This document shows, one piece after another, positions 11,901 to 24,721 of a DNA stretch of 64,000 nucleotides. A program made the translations under genes and the position numbers. How positions within the stretch are numbered: position 1 is the first letter of the stretch; every line of letters begins with the position of its first letter. The notes below the pieces were generated by a model. It did not search any database, was not told where the DNA came from, and saw only the letters and a list, made by a program, of their open reading frames with translations. Source of the DNA: Hirsutella rhossiliensis (taxonomy: Eukaryota; Ascomycota; Sordariomycetes; Hypocreales; Ophiocordycipitaceae); contig NW_025408670.1 in NCBI RefSeq assembly GCF_020360975.1, forward strand, positions 5,890,001 to 5,954,000. Reading direction: 5' to 3'.

Positions 11901-12072
11901 CAGCGGCGCCAACGTCGAGGGTGGTGGCGACATGCTCGGCGCGGGTGGGCGTCGTTTTTTCGGCGAGGACATCTCGAAGGCGAAGCTGCAAGTCTTCAAT
12001 GGATGCGCAAGACGTGGATTTCGGGCTCGCAGAGTTATCGGCATCAAAGTTGAAGCTAGCGAGAAAGTCCAT
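8694..12072 (-). CDS. Large Zn(II)2Cys6 transcription factor with an internal zinc cluster
   Basis: Three exons (12072-11505, 11446-10584, 10517-8694) encode 1084 aa. The zinc cluster is central, not N-terminal: C468-X2-C471-X6-C478-X6-C485-X2-C488-X6-C495, split by intron 2 exactly between residues 477 and 478. Before it come an ordered N-terminal region (MDFLASFNFD, then RPAFDCRGTVRISF around 190-205, YDHTPLHKTIAEVAEYF) and a Lys/Arg-rich basic stretch likely to act as a nuclear signal. After it the protein is disordered, rich in Gln/Ser/Pro, with about 16 consecutive Gln near the C-terminus. No fungal-specific regulatory domain is visible. Proteins with this layout are DNA-binding regulators of unknown target; I give no symbol. 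Intron 1 is 58 nt and intron 2 is 66 nt, the latter with a second upstream acceptor 9 nt away. Confidence 0.85.
8868..8914. repeat. (TTG)n microsatellite encoding poly-glutamine on the minus strand
   Basis: About fifteen TTG units, read as CAA on the minus strand, encode the uninterrupted Gln run of the large Zn2Cys6 factor. Length polymorphism between strains is likely. Confidence 0.85.
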
Positions 12073-12844
12073 CTCGGGCTACGGGCGCGCACATTGGCCG
12101 GGTCGAGGCCTCTATTCTCGCAGCGCGGTGGGGCCTTTGCCTGCTGAGGCCTCGCGCTGCAGCGCCAGGTGTCAGGGAGCGGTCTCTGTGACGGCGGCGA
12201 CGGCGGCGGCGACGGCGATGGTGGTGGTCGGAGAAGCGAATGGAGGCGCGGGGGAGGTCCAACGCGCCTATGCGAGGAGGCTACACGGTGCACCAAAAGG
12301 GGGCTGAAAAGGCGCGTTGCAGTGTGCGTCTAGGGCTCTGCAGCCGCCAGCTGTACAGTGGCTTTTCGCACTGTCCTCGTACTGTGCATCTACCGCTGCT
12401 TGCACGAATGCCGGAGGATCATTGTTCTCCCTCATCCCGGTTCCCACGTCTATCCTCATAGCCTGTCTAATGGATGCAAAGTACGGGTCGGGTGAGTCCG
12501 AGAAGGCTATCGGATGCGGGTAAATCACAGACAAGGAGGTCATTGCTTGCGGATGCGGCAACGGAATCGAGGCGGCTTCTCGTCCACCCTGCGTCGAGGG
12601 CGCTCCTACCAGCTACCCATTGGCTCCCCACGGCACACAAAGTTCTTGACTGCGTTGACGGGTGGGTTTTTGCCTGCGGTGAGGCTCTTGTACGCCTCGC
12701 ACGGCTTGATATTGTAACCGTCGGGAAGCCTCGGCATCCAACCGGCCCAGAAGCCTGTCTCGATTTGTGACCAGTCGAAGCCCGCTCTCCCGTCGTCTAC
12801 GTGCCAAGTCAGGAGACACAAGTCATCAAAAGTCCGTCGCAGCA
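12073..12844. other. Intergenic: promoter of the Zn2Cys6 factor and 3' flank of ku70
   Basis: 772 bases between two tandem minus-strand genes. Directly upstream of the 12072 start the sequence holds GGCGGCGAC-type repeats (12190-12220). An ATG-initiated 86-codon minus-strand frame (12866-12606) overlaps the last codons of ku70; it has no recognisable features and I do not call it a gene. Confidence 0.6.
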
Positions 12845-14890
12845 TCAGGCATTCTCCTCCACCCATCGTTCTATCCTCTCGACCAGCTCCATCTTCCTGC
12901 CGCTGGTGCTCAGCCCTCGCACTCCAGCTACATCTTTCAGCTGCGCTACCGTCATTTTTGCGATGCCGCCGCTCGCCGTGGCAGTCTTGAGCTGCGCCAT
13001 CGTCATCGACGAGCCCCCCGCCTTGTCCGGGCTACCTCTTCGCTGCTTGGTAGGCCGATCTGATGCGTCGTCGTCTGCTTCGCGCTTGAGTGCCTTCGAG
13101 CTCGAGACCAGCCGTGTCTCTTCCTCCAGCCTTTCATACCATTCCTCCAAGTACCCACCGGCTCGCTTACTGATGGCTTTGAATTTTGGCTCCGTAGCAT
13201 CCTCCGCCTTCTCTAGTACTTCTTCCTCAAGGGCCAGCGCCTTCAGGATCCGGTAGTGCCACTGCAATGCCGGGTTTGGGTACTTTGTTGGGTTGTACAT
13301 GGCCTTTGGCAGTTGCAGCTGCTGGATCACCACTCTCATCCGGGTCTTGAGCTCGTCCGAGCTTTGGCAGGCGTCGGCCGGCGCCTTGATTTCCCTCAAG
13401 TCATCCGCAAATGGGAGTGGGTAGATCCAGAGCCCGGAGGGTAGATAAGGAGTTCCCGAGCCATCATCCGACTGTTCCTTGGACGGAACCAGAGCGGCAA
13501 GTATCGGTTGCGCATTCGCTCGGACAATGCACCACGCAACGCCAATCCTGTCGTCCTGAAGCAGTTTCCGCCACAAAGCGGCAAAGACGCGAGTTGAGCC
13601 AATGTAGTCTTCCTCGCTGGGGAATATAAAGGTTGACTTCTTGACGCTCGCCCACACAGGGAGAAAGCTGCGAGGCTTGAAGCCGATGATGCGGATGACG
13701 GGAGGACCAAAGTCTCGGAGGGACTTTGACTCTTGGGGGGTAAAGTAGACGTATTCCCCGCCAAACCTGTACGCCTTCTTGATTTCGTTCTTCTCCACCG
13801 TTCTCGTGCTATCCTCGGCAATTCGGGTTGTTTCTCCAGCCGCAATCTGAGGCTTGTCTCCGTCAAGCCAGATGTAGCATGTCCTCGCCGGCGTCTGCCG
13901 ATGCAACACGTTGTAGCCCTTGATGGATATTCGAAGCCCCGGGGCAATTTCGAAGGGCACGGCAGAGAACAATGCCCGCTTCGGGGTTTGTCTGGAGTTG
14001 ATGTTGGAAACGAGAGAGTTGAGCAAAGTCAAACCATCTCCGGACTTGGAAACCGGGGCAGCCGACGGCTCAGCTTCGGCCAGAGAATCACCGTAGACGA
14101 TGTCCTGCCTTTGTCAGCGGCCATCAGTGGAGTGAATTTAATGGGCATGCAACCTACGTCGTAGAACTTGGAGAGGTCAAACATGGAGTCACCCCGGGCG
14201 ATCGGAAACAGGTCGATTGTCACACCCAGATCATAGAGATCCTTGGCGCGCACTGCTGCAGCGGATGCGGCTGCTCTGTTTGAGGGATGTGGATCGTCGC
14301 TGTCGGTGATGATGAATAGACGCCGACTGCCAAAGTTGGCCGCCTTTGTGGTGAAGATCTGGTTTGCGCAAAACAAAACGTTGGACATGGAAGTCGCCTC
14401 GTCTGACGGCGTGAGGACCTCATCCTCGTCTTCCCCGTCCTCGACGAGCGTCTTGAGCGCCCTGACATCCTCTGCGGCGGGGACGTCCAGGTCCGTGAAA
14501 AGATAGCAATTTGGATAGCCCAAGCCGCCGAGGCCGCCGTCAAGGCCCTGAAACTTTGACTTTTGCGTCCCGAAGAGTAGGATGCCCATCATGTCCTTGG
14601 GATTGGATATTATGCGCTGTTCCATCAGGTGGTAGGCGCATTTCAAGGCCGCCTGGACCGGGCTGTCCCGGTCCGCCTTCTTGGAGTCGGAGGGCGGAGG
14701 CTGCTTTAGCATCGACTCGCTAACCTCGATGGCCAGTATAAGGGCATCTTTTTGCGCTTTGTAGTCCTGGGCCGGCATGTCAGCTGTGCTCGGCGGGTGA
14801 AGCAGCATAGCTGTCACTCACAGTCTCATCAATCTCCTGCTCCGCCTCATCGTCCTCGTCCCGCCTCCATTCCTGTTTGTTGTCCGCCAT
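12845..14890 (-). CDS. ku70: Ku70, DNA end-binding subunit of non-homologous end joining
   Basis: Three exons (14890-14822, 14766-14158, 14104-12845; introns of 55 and 53 nt) encode 645 aa, the usual length. The N-terminus is acidic ([15 protein letters not shown]), followed by the von Willebrand A-like domain ([14 protein letters not shown] to about residue 230), the beta-barrel DNA-encircling core ([20 protein letters not shown], residues about 250-480), the C-terminal arm and a SAP domain ([31 protein letters not shown]) at the very end. Ku70 pairs with Ku80 to bind double-strand break ends in the nucleus and at telomeres. The Neurospora orthologue is mus-51. It is divergent from ferrochelatase across 440 bp. 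Confidence 0.95.
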
Positions 14891-15330
14891 TGTCGCAGAA
14901 AGCGGGGTTTCTTTCGCCAGTTAAGGCTTCACATAGGAACGAGCATAGGCGACCGCTGCATCCGCTGCAGCGAGATCCCGGAGGTCCATTCAAACGCGAC
15001 AACCCGTCGGCGGGCGCGACAAGCTTCGCGACATCACGTGATTTGATTACCACAGAAATCACACGTCATCCCATTGGCCAGACCGATGGAAGCTGAGAGG
15101 TACTTCGAGTCGGCTTGAGTTTCTAGCAGCCGCGCAGGCGACTTTTCGGGCACGGAGGTACCAGGCTAACAGTCAGACAGTTGCATCATTCCCGCCAACA
15201 GACCAAGCTGTCCGTCAATTTCCCATTTTCGGCGTTTTGGTGGCGACGAGTCGAAAGAAGCACGGGCTCTTCCACCTCCAAACTCGCGGCATACTGCAGA
15301 GCCTAACACTTCTGGCAACTCGTATCCATA
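14891..15330. promoter_or_regulatory. Divergent promoter between ku70 and ferrochelatase
   Basis: The 440 bp must carry control sequences for both genes. It contains the palindrome ATCACGTGAT (15033-15042), a CACGTG core as bound by bHLH factors, and an inverted CCAAT box (CCCATTGGCC, about 15070-15079) of the kind bound by the HAP complex. Whether either site works is inference from motif alone. Confidence 0.45.
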
Positions 15331-16712
<1,382 letters not shown>

Positions 16713-17312
16713 ACCTGGCGGTCATGTTACTGTACCTATGCATGCTTTGCACCTACCACGGATTACCATGGGAAGAAAACCGGGCGGGAGTTTATCAGAA
16801 CTGAGCAACATTATGCGGGTAGCCGGCCGCCTTTGGGGCGTCAATGGTGGACTTCACTCTCGCTTTGCAAGTGTTTCCCGAGGGTGATTGATTGATTGGC
16901 TGTCCACGGTTGTTGTGCCTTGAGTGAGCGCCGTGGCTGGGCTGCGGTCGCATGTGTCGCCCAGAGGGCTGCGCATGATGACCTCGAATCGGACTGCTGG
17001 CCGAGGCGGCCCCGATCTGGGTACCTGCCTCGGGCACACACATGCACATTGCGCATCGATCGGTCGCTGAGATGGCAAAGGGGATCTGACAAGACGTCTG
17101 CTCCCGCGCACCGGAAAGACAACGAGGACGGCCAGTGTGCAGGGCCGCCGAGCAAGCGTTGAGAGACGAGACGGAGCAGGGACTGTACTCCGTATTGTGT
17201 GCGAGGGGCGTTCGTTTGGTTGAGCGCGGGACCTGAGCTTGCAAGCTCGACCGAATAGCGCATCTGGGTTGCGGGCATTTCGCATGTGCGACGGCTAGTA
17301 CTCTGTAGATAG

Positions 17313-17370
17313 ATGCATGTGCGTGCATGTGCGTGCATGTGCGTTTGCGTGTGCGTGTGCGTGCATGTGC
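17313..17370. repeat. GTGCGTGCAT-type TG-rich tandem repeat
   Basis: The unit GTGCGTGCAT recurs two to three times and grades into GTGCGT repeats. It is intergenic and could favour non-B DNA. Confidence 0.75.
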
Positions 17371-19000
17371 AAGCAACGTACAAAAAGGCAGCCCGGGAGG
17401 TGTCGACTGCCACAAGTCTAATGTGAGCCGACAGCATGCACAACTTCTGGACACTTGGCATACGGCTAATTACCCGAATGGGCAAATGCCGCTGCTGTGC
17501 CCGTCTCCAGACAAGCACCAGACAAGACAGCATTGCATCCGAGGCCACGCCAACACGCCCGGGTCGCACTGCATGGTTGGCGGGCGAGAACGGTTCCATC
17601 GAGTCCAGCCACAGATGGCGACGAGCGGCTAGCCCAGTCGGTGGTGGCTTTGCTCCATGGCGTCGAGGACTTCGTACTGTAACTTACGCTCGTGTCCCGA
17701 CGTCAGTGGACGAGAGAAATGCGCTGCACCCTGGGTGTGCTCCGCGTCTAGGCCAACGCAAAGCTCTGCCTTGTCCAAGGGAGACCAGATGACGAGCGGC
17801 AAGCATTATAGAAAAGAAGGCGAAGAAGACATGGGGCGACGGACTAGGCCCAAAGAGGGGCGAACGGCTAGCGGGGACTGCAGGCCAATGTGGAGGCGCC
17901 GGTCATCTCAAGTGTCTCGGAGGCCGTTGGCTGCTGTTTGTCGCCTGTTTGGCCCCGTCGTACCTGGACTGAAACAGCGAGATTCTTCGTCACCGTATGA
18001 CATGCAATCATGGCCGAACCATGTGAAAAGAAAAAAGGAAAAATAAAACCCCCCCAGCGTCCAGAGGGCCCGGCCGACACTCGTGCGCAAGGCGAATCAG
18101 GCCTGCATCCACGCACGCGTCGACGAAATCCATCATGTCCGCGCCAAACTTGATAATAGGGCGACTCGTCTCGCGTCAAAAGAAAGGGAAAAGGGGCCCT
18201 GTCCGAGTACGAAAAGGGGAGGGGGGGCATGGCAAGACAGTATTGGATATTAGGGCCGGCCGCCGTCCACGAACGGCCACCTGGCCGGAGTCGAATCTGC
18301 GCACCGAAACTTTGGGGACGACTTGCTTCTTTCCATCCTGCTTGCCAGAGTCGGATGGATCCTCGTTGGAGTCGTTTAATTGTCGTTTGGAGAGGGCGCG
18401 GCCTTTTTAAGATTTTCATCGTCAGTCGCTGCCAGACGGTGCTGCCAGACGGTGAGCCAAGCCTGCGCCACCACGATGATAGACTTTGCAGCCCTGTCGC
18501 CAAGCTACCGGCCAGGGGGAGAGCGAGTGGATTAATATGTTCAAAGAAGGCTTGCTTCTACATTCGATCGCATGGACGTGAGGCAGCGTCTCCTCCACAA
18601 CTTGCCCGAGGCTGGCCTTTACACGACGCATTCCAACCTACAGTATGGAGTATGTAAGGAGTACAGACTACTCATGCCCACCACTCACTTGGACGAAGGC
18701 GTTTTTTCCCCATGTCGACTGCCAAGATCTCCCGCAGCGCCACGTCAACAAGTGTCCCCTAATGCTAGCAAGGTGCCCCCAGAGGTTGATGAGAAAAGCG
18801 ACAATTAAGAGGGAGATTGGTGATGGTGTGGGCTGGGCGAGTGATTGGCCACGTCTTGACGCGTTTCAAGTCCGGGCATCAGGTACGGAGTACTTGATAC
18901 AATCTCGGCTGTCATTCCATCGCAGGTACCCCGTACTTTTCTCTTCTCCCGCTTGAGCGCCCTGGCCTCGCGTACGGATACATGGAACAATCTGCCTCTC

Positions 19001-19033
19001 AAGCACCGAGGCCAAGCACCGAGGCCAAGCACC
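19001..19033. repeat. 13-bp tandem repeat
   Basis: AAGCACCGAGGCC occurs at 19001-19013 and 19014-19026, followed by a partial third copy (AAGCACC). It is intergenic. Confidence 0.8.
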
Positions 19034-20378
19034 CCCTGACCCCATTTGCCCCTATACAGCACTAAAACTGCACTACTCCCCCCCGGGAGCCTCAATCTCC
19101 CAGCACCCGCCTCTCACTCATCGGCAAGTCCATCATTGCTCGCGGGCACGGCCTCGCTCGCTGTCCCAGCCGTCCACGCGCGGTGCAGGGCAGGGTCTCT
19201 GTGTGTTTTTCTGGCAGCTTTCCCACCGCCAATAATGGGCGTCCACCCCCGCCAGGCACTCGAGAAGGCCTGCCGTTGCTTCTTCTCCAGGGCGCCTTGT
19301 GGGCTAGCCCCGTTGTGGCTTAGTGTAACACGAACCCCTTTTTTACCGTATGCCCGCCCAAGCCCAAATGCCAGCATGCGCCGCACTGTTAATGTACATG
19401 CTTGTTGCATGTGCACATGTTTGTGTGATTGCATGGTATTCCTTTTTTTTTTTGCAAGAGCCCAAGCACGAGAACCTCTCGCTCTTCTCCTGCTTGCCTG
19501 CGGACTGACAGTCAGCCACAGAGAACCCTGCTGGAAGGGGTCTCTGGCCGGACCCGCCTGAAGCTTCCCATTTCGCTGCGGCAGCTTCAACGGGCCCAGG
19601 TACTCGCTCTCTGCCCGTAATGTATCTGCCGTACTGTGCATTCATGCCTCGGCCGGTAGCACTCAAATGCGTGGCACGTCGGTCAAGGCACTGTGCAGCA
19701 GATATCACGCAAGGTACCCGTGCCAGATTATGGGCTCCAGGCATGGGGCGGCTGCCTCTGCCGATGCGTTGTGGCCAGCGCAGCACAACACAGCACGCTT
19801 GTCAAGTTGTCCCCCCCGTAGAAATTCCTCTCCGCAGCCCGTTCCTCTCGGGTACTTCACTTATGTACCGTAAAGCGCACCCCAATTTTCTCCTTCCTCG
19901 ACCTCCATCTCGACGTTACCCCGACCTCGTCTTCCTTTCCACCATTTGCTACTTCCTCTCTTCGTCGACCACACAGCGATCCGCTCTTGGCCTCCTCACC
20001 GACCATTCGCGGCCACTTGTCCAGCTCGTGTGCCTTTTCTTCTCCCCCCGACCCTTTGACACGCGTCCTTGTCCTTTGTCGTCGGGTTCTCCTGGAGTCT
20101 CCCTTTGGTACGTTTTGGCCCCCCCGTTTTCTGCCCCCTAGCACCCCCATCTGCCCGCGACCGACGTCTGCCTTCGCCTTCGCCTTCTCTACGGCGTGAC
20201 CACGACAGCATCAATCCTTCCGTCTTGCTGTACACGTACAGGGTCTCGAGTCGGAGTCGCCAGTCGAGCTCGCCGCAGCTCTCCTCCCCGGTGTCGTGGC
20301 TGACTGCTGCCTCATCAGATACCGTTCTTTCCATTTCCATTCATTTAAGGACCGGTCGACCTCTCTTTGTACATCGAT

Positions 20379-22657
20379 ATGGGTAAGGATGACTCTTTCT
20401 CGTTTATTCCAAGCATGTCGCAAGCTCGCAGTGAGGCAAGGGGAGTCTGGACGACGGCCGCGACCGCCTTCGACCCGGGCATGGCAGACCCAAACGGGGC
20501 CACCTACAAAAAAAAATACCATCGCCCGCTCTCGACGCAACATCATCGCATCACAGTTCGACATCACGACGACATTCCTTCTTCGCCATCTAGACTCGTC
20601 TTGGATTGCCTCAACCTCCCCCTTTTTTGGTCTCGAAAGCATTCGTCTTGCCGAGAAACGATACTCTCCCTTCTCCTGCCTCCAGAGTTCAGCCAACACC
20701 GAGCGGTGACGGTAGCCTTGCATCTCGCAATCCCACACTTCCCACTCCAACGTCGATCCGATGTCCTCGACCACCAGGAATACATCTCAGCCTGTGGAGT
20801 CACATCCGTGTCCGTCAAAGAGGACCAGCAGTCTGCCTGCCGGGCAAGAAAACATCAGCCAGCACTCCCTGACGCCCTCTGCTGCTACTTCGGCTCAGGC
20901 GACTCACCACTATCGCAGCATGCTGGAAGTGGACGACCCACCAACTCTTGGCCCCTGGAACCCCATATCGTTTGACGAGCTTTACTCTGGACCCATCGGC
21001 AATGCCCCCAAGCCGGATTCCCAAGGCGCGACGAGAGGTGGTGCCAGCAACTCTGCCAAGGCTGCTAGTCATCCTCAGGTCCAGGAGTTGACCTGTCAGC
21101 CACGCCTCTTGCCTCTGCCTGCTTGGAATATGAACAGCCTGTTATCTTGGTCGTGGGATATTCACTAACTATTTTTGTCAATAGCTTCGAACGGAGCGGA
21201 CTCCCCCACGGCACCGGCCTCGCCGCCACCTGGCAAGCCTCGCCCAATCCTCGCTTCTAAAGGATTGGACATTTCTAACATTTCTCTCTCTCAGCCTCCC
21301 AGGCCAGCTCGGCTCCGGACAGCAGGAACATTGTCCGAAGGAAGCTGACCGGCTATGTTGGTTTCGCCAACCTGCCCAACCAGTGGCACCGTAAGAGCGT
21401 CCGCAAGGGCTTCAACTTCAATGTCATGGTCGTTGGTAAGTGCAGACAGCCGCTCCGCACGAACGCGACGCTGACCCCTGACCTCGCAGGCGAGTCTGGC
21501 CTTGGCAAGTCGACCCTCGTCAACACGCTCTTCAACACTTCCCTATACCCTCCCAAGGAGCGCAAGGGCCCGAGCCTCGACATCATTCCCAAGACTGTTA
21601 TGATACAGTCGATTAGCGCTGATATCGAGGAGGCTGGCGTCCGCCTCCGCCTCACTGTCGTGGATACGCCTGGTTTCGGCGACTTCGTCAACAACGATGA
21701 GTCCTGGCGTCCCATTGTGGACAACATCGAGCAGCGCTTCGATGCCTACCTCGACGCCGAGAACAAGGTCAATCGCATGAACATTGTTGACAACAGAATC
21801 CATGCCTGTGTCTTCTTCATTCAGCCCACCGGCCACTCTCTCAAGCCCCTCGACATCGAGGTGATGCGCCGCCTCCACACCAAGGTCAACCTTATCCCCG
21901 TCATCGCTAAGTCCGATACCCTTACGGACGAGGAAATCACAAATTTCAAGGCCAGAGTGAGTCGAGCTTGTCCCGAAAGGATGACGATTGAGGCGCGCAT
22001 GACACTTATTTCTCTGCCTAGATTTTGTCAGACATAAAGTATCACGGCATCCAGATTTTCGAGGGCCCGCGGTATGAGCTCGACGACGAAGAGACGATTG
22101 CAGAGAACAATGAGATCATGTCCAAGGTTCCCTTCGCCGTCGTCGGAGCTACCAACGAGATCAAGACGGCGGATGGGCGCCAAGTTCGCGGACGTGAGTA
22201 CCCGTGGGGCACCATCGAGGTTGACAACGAGGAGCACTGCGACTTCGTCAAACTCCGCCAGATGCTCATCCGAACCCACATGGAGGAGCTCAAGGAACAC
22301 ACCAACAACCTGCTGTACGAGAACTATCGTACCGACAAGCTCATCGCCATGGGTGTATCCCAAGACCCTAGTGTCTTCAAGGAGGTCAACCCCGCGGTCA
22401 AGCAAGAAGAGGAGCGCGCCCTGCACGAGCAGAAACTCGCCAAGATGGAGGCTGAGATGAAGATGGTCTTCCAACAAAAAGTGGCAGAGAAGGAAAGCAA
22501 GCTCAAGCAATCCGAAGAAGAGCTCTACGCCCGGCACAGGGAGATGAAGGAGCAGCTCGAGCGCCAGCGCCTGGAGCTCGAGGACAAGAAGGGGCGCATC
22601 GAGAGCGGGCGGCCGTTGGAAAAGGAAGGCAAACGGAAGGGCTTCTCGCTGCGCTAA
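20379..22657 (+). CDS. cdc3: Septin of the Cdc3/AspB group
   Basis: GTP-binding septin that assembles into hetero-oligomeric filaments at the cortex and septa. The core is certain: RRKLTGYVGFANLPNQWHRK, the P-loop GESGLGKST, the G3 motif DTPGFGD, the G4-type AKSD, the septin-unique element near WGTIEVDNEEHCDF, and a C-terminal coiled coil (about residues 345-420) ending GFSLR. Sure exons are 21295-21435, 21490-21956 and 22022-22657. My preferred 5' model uses ATG plus one base at 20379-20382, an 802-nt intron (20383-21184), exon 21185-21232, then a GC-AG intron (21233-21294); it gives 431 aa starting MASNGADSPTAPASPPP. The alternative is a start at ATG 20761 with a weak donor near 21068. Phase supports the first model exactly. 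Confidence 0.85.
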
Positions 22658-24014
22658 GGCGTCAGCGCCTCGCCGGCAATCGGTCGCCGTCTGGTCCTTC
22701 TACGATCAACGTCTACGTATCTGTGACGTCCCTACACTTGCAGCTCGACGCCTTTCATTTCCTTCTATTCTCGTTTCTTCTCGCGTCTTCTCGTCACAAC
22801 CTTCTCTTTAATAAATAGCAACTCCTCGCCCAATTATCCGGCAACAAAAGTTGGTCCTTCCGAGATGGACAAGCAGAAGTCAATCTACGGAAGTCGGTCA
22901 TGCAGTGTGGGGGGGTGCGGGCTACGACTCAATTTGAGGAAGGGAGTGGGTTTTCTGGACGCCGGCATGAGACGCCCGGAATACATTGTCGAGTCGCACA
23001 CTCCCAGACAAGACACGAGGCAGGCTTCGGTGTCGTCGTTCAGCTGACGGGCATCTTTGGCGGCGCCATTCCGGTGTACTTGTCTCGAGGTGGAGAGTTG
23101 TCGCCTGCCCGGAGGCTCTCATCTACCAGGCTCGCTCCGCCCTCTTTACGGTTTCGATCCTTGCCCACAGGATTAGCAGGCGAGGCGTCACACCTTGTCT
23201 CTTCCGCTCAGCATGCCGTCGGGAGTCCTCTTCTCAAGTCTGGATGGAACACTGGCCGCGGATTTGAACTAGACGGGAGCGGATGGACGGTTAGCTGGTG
23301 GTGGTTCTGAACAGCAACTGTTGTATTTTAGCCATGCGCGGTTGGGACTGGTTGATTGGGCGTCTCGACTCGCAAATTTGTCTCTAGGCTCGCCCGTCTT
23401 TTCTTAATTAGTTTTGATTTCACTGTCTCTGTTTTCTTCTGATGCAAGTATGGTGTGGATTGACGATGTACACCTGTGGTGATTACGTGTAGAGTGTTGG
23501 GAAGAGGCTGGCCGAGGGGGGCGAGTGACTGACACGGTGTTGCTACTACGAAGCGGTGCGTTAAGGTCAGCCTCTTGGGGTACACGGACAACGAGCGCCG
23601 GCTGGCCTTGGGACACGCTTGCCACAGAGAGGCGGGACTGACTGACACGACTCCCCCGAGCAGGGTTGGGTCACCATGAGGAGAAAGGAAGCTGGCGGGC
23701 ATCTTGTCACTTCAAAGAGAGCCCAACCGGACCAGATAAATAATGTAGAGGAGGCTTGAGCCGTCAGCCATCATGTACGCATGCTTCATGAACAAAAATG
23801 GGCCGTCGTGCTCCTATAAATACAAGTTGACTGCTGCAAAGTGCCAATTTCGCACTGGGGATGGGCAGAACATGATTTCCCCGGCTTGAACGGGAAGCGG
23901 CACATATCCAGGCCAAGCCGGAGCAAAGAAAGTCGCGCGCGCATCCTCGACCGGAACGCCTAACCTCTTCCCTCCCCCCCTTTCACCCGATGCCGCATCG
24001 TCCACAACCCCTTC
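22658..24014. other. Convergent intergenic region between septin and FIS1
   Basis: 1.36 kb with no supported gene. The first ~200 bases are pyrimidine-rich with an AATAAATAG tract (about 22,810) that suits septin 3' processing. Open frames in 22,860-23,310 have no recognisable content. Confidence 0.6.
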
Positions 24015-24721
24015 CTACGTCCGCCGGGCATTCCTGAAGAAAAAGGCGCCGACAACTCCGGCGGCGATGCTGACGCCACTGAGGATGGCGACGCCAACGA
24101 GGCCCTCGCGGGCGACCTTGGCGTCGATGAGCTGGCGCAGGTCCGAGGCCTGGAGGTTGGCGGGCTCCTTATCGAGGAGGAGGTCGTTGTAGCGGCGGGC
24201 TTCGCCGTAGTTGCCGAGCTTGTAGTTGCCGAGGGCGAGGTAGTAGAGGCACTCGCGGCGGCGCTCGGGCGAGAGGCGGAAGATTTCCGAGAGGAGGCGG
24301 ACGCCGAGCTGCTGGTCGCCGCGGTTGTTGGACTTTACGAGGCCCTGTTTGGCGGGTTGTGCGTGTAAGTAGGAGAAGCGCAATATGGGGGGCGTATGTG
24401 CCAGGGAAACGAGATGCACGATAGGAGCGGGCGCTTAAGCGCTTACCCAGGCGTAGTTAAATTTCGTCTGGACGCCGACCATGTCACCCTCCTTTTCGTA
24501 CTGGGCGCGCAGAACATTGAGTTCTGAGGGGTTCAGAGGCCTGGCTTGGAGTGTTAGACGGTGGAGGGGGAGCCTAGGTAGCAGGCAGGAATTCGGCAGG
24601 GATAACTAACGTCTCCGCATCGAGGGCATCTGAGAACGTGTCAGCAAGGTTGATAAGGGCGCCGTCAGAAAGGCAGACACGCGGGCGGCTTGCGCGACTC
24701 ACAGGGTAGTTCGGCGACCAT
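24015..24721 (-). CDS. fis1: FIS1, mitochondrial fission protein
   Basis: Four exons (24721-24703, 24629-24611, 24540-24447, 24344-24015) encode 153 aa, the normal size. FIS1 is a tail-anchored outer-membrane protein of mitochondria and peroxisomes that recruits the dynamin fission machinery. The translation begins MVAELPYALDAETPLNPSE, then a TPR-like helical bundle ([55 protein letters not shown]), a C-terminal membrane helix ([20 protein letters not shown]) and a short basic tail RNARRT that targets mitochondria. Exons 1 and 2 are each only 19 nt; phases 1 and 2 close exactly. It diverges from SPC24 across 682 bp. Confidence 0.93.

Larger units (their letters stand above)
16713..20378. other. 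3.7-kb gene desert upstream of the septin
   Basis: No gene is supported. Many overlapping frames of 60-250 codons exist on both strands, as expected in GC-rich non-coding DNA, none with a family motif or credible introns. The longest from an ATG is 252 codons on the minus strand (17599-16841), whose translation is a patchwork including Thr-His repeats from a TG tract. The last ~500 bases (about 19,870-20,378) are strongly pyrimidine-rich and look like the promoter and leader of the septin gene. Confidence 0.6.

Noticed and set aside
12606..12866. 86-codon ATG frame overlapping the end of ku70
   Set aside because: Composition is protein-like, but there is no motif and no splice context, and the start lies inside ku70 coding sequence.
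17313..17370. CRISPR-like or telomere-like array
   Set aside because: It is a simple TG-rich tandem repeat without spacers and without the TTAGGG unit.
20761..21168. Septin N-terminus starting at ATG 20761
   Set aside because: It needs a poor donor (CTA|GTCATC) to reach the right phase; the ATG-G|GTAAGG model fits the phase and consensus better. Kept as the alternative.
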